Assembly (NCBI GenBank): GCA_030533445.1
Contig: CM060064.1
Location: 25,989,126 to 26,053,125, forward strand
Direction: 5' to 3'
Length of the DNA stretch: 64,000 nt
DNA from: Cyprinodon diabolis
Taxonomy: Eukaryota > Chordata > Actinopteri > Cyprinodontiformes > Cyprinodontidae
The translations under genes were made by a program, and so were the position numbers. Shown piece after piece: positions 1 to 34,150 of this stretch (position 1 is the first letter of the stretch; the number at the start of each line of letters is the position of its first letter). The notes beneath the pieces were generated by a model. The model was not told the origin of the DNA. It worked only from the letters and a program-made list of their open reading frames with translations, and searched no databases.

Positions 1-1963
1 TTCTCTAGGTCTGGATAAGTTTTGAAAAAGAGAAGTATTTGTATTGTATTGTATCATTTCAAATCTCATTTTACATTTGACATTCAGTTGGCCTTCATTT
101 GTTTCTCTTTTTATTCACGTAAACCACGGTTCTCATCGATGTGTTATAAGGCCATTACACTGACTGTCAATGAATGTAACAGCAGTTTTTTCTAAACACA
201 TTTACCTCCGTTTTTGCTCATATACAGAAAATACAGAAACCTGCCTGTTGGAAGACCTCAAGTCAGTGAAATGAATTTAGATTGTCAGTCACAGGCATGT
301 GCGCTTGTTTAGTTTATCAGTCGGATACTTTGAATATTAGGGGAGATATGAACGTTGGTGAAAAAAAGAGGAAAGAAATCGGAATAGGCAAAATTAGGAA
401 AGATGCCAAAACTAAAGTATAAATATCTGTGGAGCAGAGAAGATGAATGAAGAATAATTTTAAATAGTTTCTCATTCTGGCCTCACCACACCCACTTTGC
501 CATTCCTTGTGTTCATGCTTTATCCCTTCCTCCCTTATTGTCCTGCGCTTTTTCCTTTATTTTATCATTGTTTCCTTCCTCACTCACTTATTTCAACTTT
601 TCAATGCATCTACTATCTTGCTTGCATCCTTACTTTTTCCAGGCTTTGTTTTATTTTTTATTTTCTTGTATTTTGTTTCATTCCCTTCTTCTCTCGTTAC
701 ACTCCTTCCTAACACTCTTTCTTCTTGGTGACCTTTTTATTTCATTCTTCCTCCCTTCCCTCCCTCATGTCTTTCTTCTTTAAAAGAATTGCAAAGATCT
801 GAGAAGTCTGGAAAATTAGCTTTAAATGTGTGACGCCCTAATTTATCTGTTTATATTACATAAATATGGAATCCTCAAAAGGGAGGGTCCTCGGTTCCAG
901 ACATAAATTGTGATGCAAGAGATCCTCTGAGTCTTCTTGTTGAGTTTTTTCCCAAGTGCCTGTGAGAAACTGCTGTTGTGCAATCTCTAAAGGCGGATTA
1001 GCCTTTAGAGAAGAGGAGAGGCAGGGAAAATGAAAAGCGACACGGAGAAGGATGTGAAGGGGGAAATTGTTCTTGTAAGGAAGTAGTGATGGCAACCACT
1101 CTTGAAAGACAACATCACCAAGAGAGGAAAAGGGAAGTGGGGGGTTGATGTTGCTGGGAAAGGTCCTATGAGATGCCTAGACTGTAGATGCAGGAGAAGG
1201 ATAGAGGGAACGTGATATGTTAATAAATCAGGGAGCATGTGGCGACAGAGGGATTGAGAGCACTGTCTTTTTAATGACAAAGGGAGTCGGTCTGTTTAAA
1301 GAGACTTCAAAGAAACTAAAACTCCACGTGAACTTGTATGCAATTCACAGACACTTCAGAAACGAGGCCTAAGGCTGTCTAGAGCACACAGGAGACCTGA
1401 GGTGTCTTCTGTCATGCAGGATTACAAATACAGCCCATGTAGAAGCATGCCAAAGCAACAGTGGCAACATCTGTAGGTTCATGACTTAATTTAATCTACA
1501 TCTTCTTTACTGTGAAAGGAGCACTTATTTAACATTTCAGTTCACATTCAGGTAAAAATTTCTACATATATAAAGCATTGGACTACTCTGTGGGCATATA
1601 CTGTATATATATATATACACAATTTCCCCTCATATATTAACATGAGGGTCTTTAAGTGTTGGTCTTAGAGCAATGTTATGCTATTTGGCAAAGACTGTGT
1701 GCCTTGCTGTGTTTGCAGTTGAAAAGGTGAAAAACTGTTTCCAGATACAGTTGCGTTGTCAGTTCAACCTCGGTCAAAGGCAAGGGTAGGAGAGTGGGGA
1801 CTGAATTTCCATTATCTTGGAATTTCAAGTATGTTTATAGCATTGTCACACAAGCGATATGATACTCTTACTTTTTAAAACAATGAATTAGGAATTTTCC
1901 ATACAACAGCTATGCAAGCATTGTCAAAATTAGGTTTCTGAATATCTCTAGAATGAGTGTGAA

Positions 1964-2002
1964 ATACAGTATCTAGAGATACAGTATCTAGAGATACAGT
2001 AT
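1964..2002. repeat. 15-bp tandem repeat, 2.6 copies
   Basis: ATACAGTATCTAGAG repeats exactly at 1964 and 1979, with a partial third copy at 1994. Confidence 0.95.
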
Positions 2003-2328
2003 TTTTGTGTATCTCTTTTCTTCGTTTGGGGGATTGAGAAAGAAAACTGCAAGGTTGAAAAGCTTTTGTACTTCCCTTTGGCTCACATACACCAAAAATA
2101 AATACATCTGAAAAAGCTGCAAGGTCAGGAGCTACACAGAGATTTGATAACATTCCCTTGGCATGGCAATTTGTCATAGTTTTGAGCCAATACCACAAAG
2201 TCTGTACTTACTGATCCCAGAATAACACCTGTCTGTTACACAGTGTATATTTTTTATGGAAGTTTAAAACACTTCTGAAGTAGAGTAAAACCTTAAGTTT
2301 TAGTCTAACATCAACGGGAAAATATTGC

Positions 2329-3002
2329 ACCTAAATTCGGCCAATCATATATCAACGGTCATCTGTCAATCAAATTTTTTTCGGTCATAGCATCTTGATT
2401 CATATGTCGCAGTTGATATACGCAACCGTTGAAATAAGAATAATTTACTTTACCATTGAGTTACGTACCAGTCTTCACAGGGATGGAAGTCTGTGTCTTC
2501 AGCAGGCGTAGAGCTAACAGAACTGGCAGCCTTGCGAGGCAAGGGCCCAAACATGTACGGCTGTAAGCCTTCTACACCAAACCAAGCTTCTGTAGCCCTG
2601 GCATCCTCTTCCACAACAATTTTGTTCCGGCTTTCCTACTCTAATTAAAAAATGTATGACGAAGGAGTGACCTTCGACAGAAAACACTCCTCCTTTTGCA
2701 TGTTTCAGCTGTCCATAGCATTCCATGACAGTGTCGTTGAGAAGTCACCAATTTAGTGCTACTTGGTCCCAATGTAATTTCCCATTGGGAACCTACTAGC
2801 CCTAAGTTGCTAACTCGTTAGCACGATGCTTCCGAGACACCGGCCACAACCAAACGTGCTTGCGAACCTTCCACCACAACAATCCTGTCTCCCCGATAAA
2901 CAACTAATCGCATTCACTTTATTCAGTCGTATAAAGTCGTGCACCACTTGGGAGATTTTGGAAATGCAACAGTTTGAACAGCCGTTTCCCCTACAACTTT
3001 AA
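2329..3002 (-). repeat. Dispersed repeat, copy 1, with an exon-like P2X7-domain frame
   Basis: Reverse-complement homologue of 42874-43494. On the minus strand it reads EDARATEAWFGVEGLQPYMF, then GPLPRKAASSVSSTPAEDTD and a stop after VTQW. The GLQPYMFEP pattern resembles the start of P2X7-intracellular-domain-like proteins abundant in fish repeats; the Cys-rich part is absent. Class of the parent element is unknown. Confidence 0.6.
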
Positions 3003-6000
3003 ATGGCTGTTAACTCATCGCACTGTTTCCGAGCTGTGAACGTAACACCTTACGTTTCCTATTTAATTACTAATTCTTTTTACTAGACTATATTAAAAAA
3101 TGTCACTTCGCATCCCATTGCAAATGAGATAATAGCGTATAATGCATGTATGTGATCCATTTTCAAAAACAGGCTCTTACTGCAAGGATCACTTGCGGTA
3201 AGTATTGTTATCTGTATTGTTAAGCACAGTTAATGTTTGTTTTTATTATATTTCATCCGACTTTTTATTACACAATATACCATCCTCGTCTTGGCGATTC
3301 TGTGGTAAAGTTGAAACATAGACTATAACAGATTATAGGCACAGACTACAGCATAGGCATTGGCCTAGGTTTTAAGTCAATTATGAATTTTAAATAAAGT
3401 CTATTCCATTAACTTTGATTGTTGTAAGAGCGCAGGGGAGCGAACTGGAGCGCAGTGAAATCCTCACTTCGGCATTTGAATTGAAAACCATCACATTTCT
3501 TCCGCTATGCTCACATGCTATGCTTACTATATAGCAATCTCAGTGTATATCTCACGCCACGTATGCCAACATGGTGCCATCATGTTTATAGCTAACGTGT
3601 GTTCTGACACACAAATGGAGAAAAAAGTATTGGCTCCCTAAATGGTTTGAAAATAAAACCTGTTATGACTGATTAATTTGTTAACAATGTTTATTTGAGC
3701 ACACTTATTAAATTGCTGATTAGCTGTTATTAGATAATTAATTTCATTATAATGACCAGCTCCTCTTATTATTGCATCCAATCTTTTAGTTGATCAGGGT
3801 ATTATTAAACCTTTAATCAGGCCGTTTTCTTTTAGCCTCTAAGTTTGTCACCTGTGGAAAACATTACATAGGAATAAAACCTCCAGTGCTCACCGTTAAG
3901 AGAACTGAAGGAAACTGCTGCATCTTAAGTTACCTAAGCACCTAAACCAAACGGTAGCATCATGGACCATTTGATGCTTTAAATAATGCTGTGGACAAAA
4001 CCAGTAATTGAAAAATTATTGATGATCAGGTCTAAAATAAGACATACCTAAAAGTACAGTAAATTAATTTTGCTATAGATTGTTTGATTTAGCTACCGAG
4101 ATTTTTATTGTTTCTCAATAGGGGAAATAGGAACATAAGCTGATTTTCAGATTGACTTGAAAACCAGCTGATTCTTCTTACTTGATAATTGAGTGAGACC
4201 ATATTGTACCTTTTAATTTGTTAGTTTGTGTATTAAAACAGAGTATTCCCACCCTTAAAAGTCTTTCTGTCTGCACTTTGAAATACCTTATCCTCAGTCA
4301 GTAGGCGGGCTAATAAAATGTTAGTTTTGTTTCAGTGAAGGGAGGAAGAGTTCTAATTAAATACCAGCAAATCCATAAGACAGACCTCCCAGTTGGTCAT
4401 AAAATACATATCACTGAAACTCTTTCCCCCACTGCCACAAACTTTTTAGAAAGAACAAACTTGGACAAAGGAGGTAAAGCTTTGCTGTAGGTTTCTGCTG
4501 TGTGCACCATTTTGTGTCGCCTGAATCCCTTCAACTGGAGTTTAGAAATGCTGCTCTGCAGTTTTGCTGCCTCCCAAGCTGCCTAAGCAAAGCTTAACTA
4601 AGCTAAGCGAAGCTAGCTATGCAAAACAGTTTTTCCCCCCTTGAGGGATGAGAGAAATAACTGTGGCCAAGTTAATTTTCTTCCCCTTCGCTTGTGCTAC
4701 AGCAACCTGCAGGATCATTGAGGCAGAGAATCAGTCAGAGAGAGTCAAAGATGGTGCTGGTGGAGAGAGGAAAAGAGAAGCAGTGTAATTTTAATGTGGC
4801 TGTCTGGTCTTTTCACTGCCCACCTAAGGAAAGCAATTACTATCAAAGCCACTCTATCTGCTCAGTGCAATTGCTTACCTGTGAGTGTGCCTGACTGTAC
4901 TGAGTTCACAGGGATTTTAAATGCTGGCTGTACAAATGCTAGATGTTCACACAGCTGGTTATATGGGGACACTGGTATCTTGGTCTTCTCTTAAAAGTAT
5001 CATTCTGTTACCCGGCGGTCAGTGTTCCCTTTGCTTAAAAGGATGTTAACCTTTATAATAATAAAAATGTTAATGGACATTAGTATGGCTGATAGGCAGT
5101 AGAACATATGAATGTTTTGAGCTAACAGTCAGATAGCAGTACCACCGAATGGGTGAATATAATTTGTATTTTAATTGAATAGTTGGGCAAATATGATACA
5201 GTGAACTGTTTATAACTGAGTATGCCATCATAAGTTTATTATACAACTGTTGATAGCCTACAAAATATATGACATTTTTAAGACTAACAAAGCAGGCTGC
5301 AAGGTGCTAGTTTAAACAAAGAGTTATGGTGTGTGTACTTCATGACCACTTTTGCTAAAGTTTATGGAGACCCATCCTATTTTGTGTTAGTTTGAACTCC
5401 ATTGATATTTGGCTGATGCCATATTAATGTCACCCTTTCTGGGGTCTCACAGTAACTAGAGCTAGGGTGGTTTCAACATAAATCATTCAGAATTAAATAG
5501 GGTACACCAAAGATGATTTAATTTATCACCCAGCTCGAAACTTTGAGCCAGATATAAATTTACCATCCAGAAAATACACACAGGCTAATGTTTTATTCAT
5601 ATCAGAGACTAACAACTAAAAAGATGTTAGTTGACTCTTCAAAAGAGAATATAAGCCTTATGTTTACAAAGCCTTGTTAGAAGCCAACATCGTAAAGTTC
5701 TGTTAAGCTCTTCAATCAAGTCGACTATTCGTCTTTATTCTTCTCTGTGCTAATCTATATTCAGTTGTAGTCCTTAAAAATCCCTCTACATCAAAGCACA
5801 GCCATATACAGGAGAACAGCTTTTTAGGTTTAATTTTTAGAATAGATTATCTTTAAGCTTTTGTCTTTTATTATATGTGTATACCTGAAAGAAGTGCCCT
5901 CCTATGCACCCTGCCATTACTAAAGGCACAAAGTGAGACACGACTGCAGTAAGTATCATAGTCAGGGGTGAAAAATAGGTACCCAGTAACTGTTTGATGC

Positions 6001-6661
6001 TTCTTACCAGTAAAAGAAGTGGGGCAGTGCACAGTAATTGGAAGAGCTGCTTCCTAGTATATATAATATGCCGTTTTTTTTGTGTAAGTAACTTGAGCGC
6101 ACAGTTACAAATCTAAGCGTGCAGTGAAAGCGTTTAGGTCCCACACATGCTTTTTCTATACCACGCTTTTTCTATACATGTCTGGGGTGAGTTTAACTCT
6201 GACTAACTCTTCTCCTCCGGTTGGATTGGCAGAGGAGTCCTTCTTTGCACAAGCTTAGCTCCGTACAAGGCACATAGACCTTTGTCCGTCTTTCTCTCTC
6301 ATTCCTACTCTATTTATATCCATCTTATTATTTATACTGTTATATCAATGAAAGTTTAGTTTTTGTTAACCCAGAGCTAAACTAACTAATAATCTCTTCC
6401 ATGTCTTCTGACACAGAGTTTTGTAGGTGTTGCACCATCCTGAGTTACAGATTATCTTTAAAAAAAAAATTAAAAAATTTCCCTGGTTTGTTTGATTGCC
6501 AAAATGTAAATAAAAGCTATTTATCTACTACTGTAAAGGTTTTAAGAATTGGAAAATGCTAGAATATACTGAAAATAAAGAATGTTTGTGGATTTTCATT
6601 CAGAACAAATAAAAAATTGGCTAGTTATGAACCCTTGACGTAGTGAGCGATTGAGGAAGGC

Positions 6662-6685
6662 ATATATATCTATATATATATATAT

Positions 6686-6760
<75 letters not shown>
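6662..6760. repeat. (TA)n microsatellite, ~98 bp
   Basis: Nearly pure TA dinucleotides with two interruptions. It borders the duplicated galnt1 exon on its 5' side; a short TA tract (6949-6960) borders the other side. Confidence 0.97.
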
Positions 6761-6763
<3 letters not shown>

Positions 6764-6945
6764 TTACATTTTTGTCTATTTATTTTCCATGCTTTTTAAA
6801 TCTCTGTCTTTGCATTTATAGGATGCAAAGGTTTGCTTACTGTAAGGTGGTTTTAGCCACCTCCCTGGTCTGGGTGATGCTGGATATGTTCATTCTGTCT
6901 ACTTCAGCTAGTGCAACAAGTGCGATGATTAAAAAACTAAATAAA
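6757..6945 (+). pseudogene. Decayed duplicate of galnt1 coding exon 1
   Basis: A block of about 185 bp repeats 7376-7560 at a constant offset of 619 bp with only about a dozen differences. It keeps the intronic lead-in, the TTTATAGG acceptor (AG at 6820-6821), the ATG at 6823 and the codons [21 protein letters not shown] one-base loss after FIL (CTGTCTAC against CTGCTCTAC) shifts the frame, which ends 42 codons after the ATG at TAA 6946-6948; no donor site is seen. TA microsatellite sequence borders both sides. It is a local duplication, not a retrocopy, because intron sequence is included. Confidence 0.9.
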
Positions 6946-7440
6946 TAAATATATATATATAGCTTGTATTGCTCTATCTGAAAAAAATGAGGCTGTATTG
7001 AGTACGGACTGCTAGAAAAAATTGTGAGGGCTATTTAAACCTGATGTGTCAGTCTGCTCTCATTTAGAATAGAAGTCAGCCCAGTTTTGTAGTTGTTACA
7101 GTGTTTTTTCTCTTCCTTTATCTAATTTTTTATCTGGCTTTTGGTACATTTGCAAAGTCGGGTTGAAAAAGAAAGGTGGATTAATTCAGCTTCATAGTCT
7201 GGGTTTTCATAAATTTATCTCTCTACAGAGAGAATTGCATTTACGTGCAGTAGAAGGGTATCACTGCTTTCATCAGAAGCAACCGTAGAAATGCTGTTTG
7301 AATTAAATGTTGAATTGGGACAGATTTGAATGTTTAGATAAAATAAATTTAAAGACCAGATATGAACAGGAAATGGCGATGGTTACATTTTTATCTATTT
7401 GTTTTCCATGCTTTTTAATTCTCTGTCTTTGCATTTATAG

Positions 7441-30560
<23,120 letters not shown>

Positions 30561-33165
30561 CCATACAGCGCACCCCCCCAAACGTACACGCCCCCAAACA
30601 CAGAGAGCTGCCCAGAGCAAGCAGTTAGAAGAGCGGGCATGTTTTATTCAATGTGGGCACAAGGACCGAGACTTCTCTGGTGGGGGATTCAGGAGGAGGG
30701 ATGGGACGGTACTACCTCTGCCAGAGATCAGAGGAAGGAGACTCTTCAAGCTTCCTCAGAGCGAACAGAGAGGACTGTAGAGACTCTCTAAGAGATCATA
30801 TCTGTCGTTTTACATTTGCTTTTTTTTTTTTTTTTTTTTTAAGAAGAGATTCTAGATGTTGCTGTCTCCGGCGAGTGGAGTCGAGGTTCTGCACACAGCT
30901 TCCCCTCAGCTCATCACTTAACGTTTACTGACTGCCTCCGATCTGTGTGCATGCACTTATCTGTGTGTTTGACCCGAGATGAATGTATGCTTTTTGAAGG
31001 GGCCTGAATATTTGTTTTTGATGTTTTCCTTTTTTTTTTATTTAATTTTATAACTTGTATTGATCATGGACTCCTATGAAGAAGGATGCATGTCTGACTG
31101 CGTGTCTGGTGCGTGCGTGTGTGGACGTGTCAGAGCCCCTCCTTTGCAGTCTTGTAACAGCGTATGTCCCCCTCTGGTGTTACTTCTCGGTATCTCGTCT
31201 TACAGACATAAATCTAGAGGAGGGCAGGTAATATAGACAAAAAGAGGAAGCTCAAACCGATGTCTGCCAACAGCAGAAATGTAGAGATAGAGAAATATGT
31301 TTGTGATATCTTCAGATTTCTATGTCCAGTTTTTACATGCCTTGTCTGTTTCTACTGTTTCAGTAACCTTTAGTTTCTCCTTTTCATCATACAGCAAATG
31401 CACTCTCAAGCACATCAACAGGCTACTTGGATAACTGATACTGCCTACTGTAGTGTTTAACTATGAAAACCTGTCCCATAAAACACTACAGAGCTACACT
31501 CTCTGCAGAAGGCCGTCCACACACGAGCATCTCAGTAAATAAAAATGTCAGACAGAAATATGAACCATCAAAAGCTAAAATTCTTACACTTCTTAATTAA
31601 ATCAATTATTAATTTATTGCTTGAAGCTAAAAAAAAAGCAGTTTCTCAGAAAAAATCATATTTTTTTCCCATACGAATTGCAGGTTGTTGAAAAGCGTTT
31701 CTATATACACTCAGCAGCCAGATCTTTGAACACAAAAGATTGCATCAGTGCCACAAGGCCTGGAGGTAAACTACTGTTTTTGTTTTGCTTTTGCTTCTCC
31801 TCTCATCCTCCAAACTTAGGGACGATTATTTGCATATGAAATGAAAATCATTTGTTTCAAATGAGGACTGGATCGCTGAACAACAGTCATTCCTCTCTTT
31901 AATCCCTGGTAAGACACTTCTGGGGCATAAAAAATGCAGCTTAACTTCCAGATACATCAGTAGGTGGTGACTGTTGAGTCAACTCTTGATTCTCCTGCAG
32001 TCTCAAATAGTTTTTCTTTCATAACTCTCAAGGCTGCTAATAGCACTTTATTTCAAATGCATTTTTTTCCTTCCAGTAATCTTCCCATATGCTTGGATAG
32101 AGAATCCTAATCATCCAGCTTGTTTTGATGTTTTGTGACTTCCTCCACATGGAAACTGTCATTGCTTCTCTGCTGGAAACCAAACCAGTCAGCAGTCTTC
32201 AAAACCAAGCTGTAAAAAGATGTTTATGAAAAACATATTTATCAGTCTAATGCAACTTTCTAACTTTCTGGGAACTGCATTTTAGTTTCATTACCTATTC
32301 CAAAAGAATCAAAAAAACAGGTCTTAATTGCTGTCTGTAATAAATGCTTAGAATGTGTTTTAAGTTACTGAAATGAATTTACTTCCTCGTTAAATATCTA
32401 ATATGCTGAGATGCAAATGTCATCCCATATCGACCTCTTTAAGGAAATACACTCCAAGGGCCTCTTTTCTGCAGTGGAGTTTGTCGATGCTTGTGAGCAT
32501 GTTCAGAACGTATCCCAGTTTTTCACCTCCATGCATTCTCGGTAAAACTTGATTTTAATATTTGTTTTTAATTGTATTTTGGAGAGCAACAAGCCCATAC
32601 TGCAGATTAATGCTCTGCATATCCCTTTCATATCAGCCTACATGTATCGGCAGCAGTACAACTGCTGTTGGGACACATAAGCCGCATTTATTTGGTGTTT
32701 TAGGATAAATAAACTAAGAGAATAACTATGGGAGGCTGGAGAGAGCAGACAATATATCTTAACTCATAATCACTTCATTTGTTGCAAGTTTACCTACAGA
32801 ACTTCTGAGTTCATACTTTGAACAACAGAAACGTGTCATTATCATTTCAAATCAATTTTGTGTTTTATTGTTTTTAATTTTTTTGTCACTCCTGCTGCTG
32901 TAAGTCAGAGCTTGAGTCATTTTGTAAAAGTTTAAAACATTTCAGCTTCCTTTAGTGGGGAAAGGTTTACAGGTAATGCAGACTCTCCTATCTGAGCACC
33001 TAACTGTGACGGTGAAGATGCTTTTGATGGTGAGACCGGGGAGTATCATTTGTTCCCATGCTGGGGGCCGGGTGAGGGCAGGGTTAAAGGAACTGACATG
33101 TCCAGGCTTCCACATTGAGCTGATCCAAATGTAGAAAATAAAGGTGAAAAGGTTTACAGAACAAC
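30561..33165 (+). other. galnt1: galnt1 3' UTR (extent uncertain)
   Basis: No coding signal follows the stop codon. AATAAA hexamers occur at 31538-31543 and 33137-33142; the second is followed by a GT/T-rich stretch (GAGTGTTTATTTTTC), the arrangement expected downstream of a poly(A) site. A run of about 21 T lies at 30820-30840. The end could be near 31560 or near 33165; transcript data would decide. Confidence 0.4.
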
Positions 33166-33539
33166 TTGAGGAGAGTGTTTATTTTTCATAACACAACTCA
33201 TACTTAGTGTTCCCAACCAACTTCACGTCAGTTTCACACCATTTCAGTCTGGCTAGTAAGTAGGATCCCATCTGTTCTCTCAGCGATGCCAAAATCTTCA
33301 GCTCAGGTAAAAAAAAATATACATACATACATGGTCACCTGTTATTTATTAACTTAAAAACCCTCAATGGTTGTGGAAATAAAAATTGAATCAGACAAAA
33401 GTAAAGATTAAAAATAACCTATGAAAATAAACACATGAAAGTCAGACATTGCTTTGCAACCATGCTTTAATGGAAGGATTTTTAAAGACCCATGCAACAG
33501 CCCTGGACAAATATGATGGTAATTCTCTTAAATATGACC

Positions 33540-33890
33540 AAAGGGACACAATAAACCATGGTGTGTCCACTAATTAGCATAACAGGTGTCTATAATCTTG
33601 TGATCAGTCAGTGGGTCTAATTATAGGGCTGCAGGAAGTCACTGTGCTGTTTGGTGACATGGTGTGTATCACACTCAACATGGACCAGAGGAAGCAAAGG
33701 AAAGACTTGTTACAGGAGATAAGAGAGAAAACTATTGACAATAAATGTATATATAATATACAGGCTATAAGACCATCTCCAAGCAGCTTGATGTATCTGT
33801 GATTACATCTGCTGAGATTTTTCAGAAATGTAAGATTTACAGAACTGTATCCATCCTCCCTGGACGTGACCACAGGAGGAAAACTGCCTA
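33540..33890 (+). mobile_element. 5' fragment of a Tc1-like transposon
   Basis: GTGTGTCCACTAATTAGCAT and CAGTCAGTGGGTCTAATTAT lead into a frame starting DQRKQRKDLLQEIREKTIDN, the N-terminal helix-turn-helix of a fish Tc1-like transposase. It then shifts frame; later pieces (ATAAGACCATCTCCAAGCAG, CCTCCCTGGACGTGACCACA) are still recognisable. The catalytic part is missing. Confidence 0.65.
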
Positions 33891-33894
33891 TTGA

Positions 33895-34150
33895 CTCCCA
33901 TCCATTTCCAACCCCTTTCTACAGCCTAACCATGACCCCCTACCCTAAGCCTAACAATCATAGGTTCATACCTAGCCCTAAACCCAACCTAAACTCAATT
34001 AACACCTTAGTCCTAAACCTAAGACCTATCCCTAAAACAGCAATTTTACCCATGGTGACCAGGCTATGGTTTACAGAAAGTGATCCCCACAATTATAGTT
34101 GCTTTTTTCAGGGATGCAAAACCTGGGAGATATAGTTCTGGTGCCCCTAG
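33895..34150. repeat. Degenerate CCTAA-rich repeat
   Basis: Many CCTAACC, CCCTAAGC and CCTAAACC units between about 33928 and 34036, then a unique-looking tail. It is a fish interspersed repeat by appearance and too degenerate to be telomeric. It directly abuts the Tc1 fragment. Confidence 0.4.

Larger units (their letters stand above)
1..6661. other. galnt1 upstream or 5' intron DNA without recognisable genes
   Basis: AT-rich. It contains a polypyrimidine stretch (about 485-785) that makes overlapping hydrophobic frames, the 15-bp tandem repeat, and repeat copy 1. I see no CpG-island-like promoter and no exon I can defend. The galnt1 non-coding first exon is either here unrecognised or off the window. 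Confidence 0.5.

Noticed and set aside
497..783. Overlapping hydrophobic plus-strand frames
   Set aside because: They arise from a pyrimidine-rich low-complexity stretch; all three frames are similarly open and none has homology or splice context.
33918..34036. Telomere-like CCCTAA sequence
   Set aside because: Units are irregular (CCTAACC, CCTAAGC, CCTAAACC) and short; this fits a degenerate interspersed repeat, not an interstitial telomere array.
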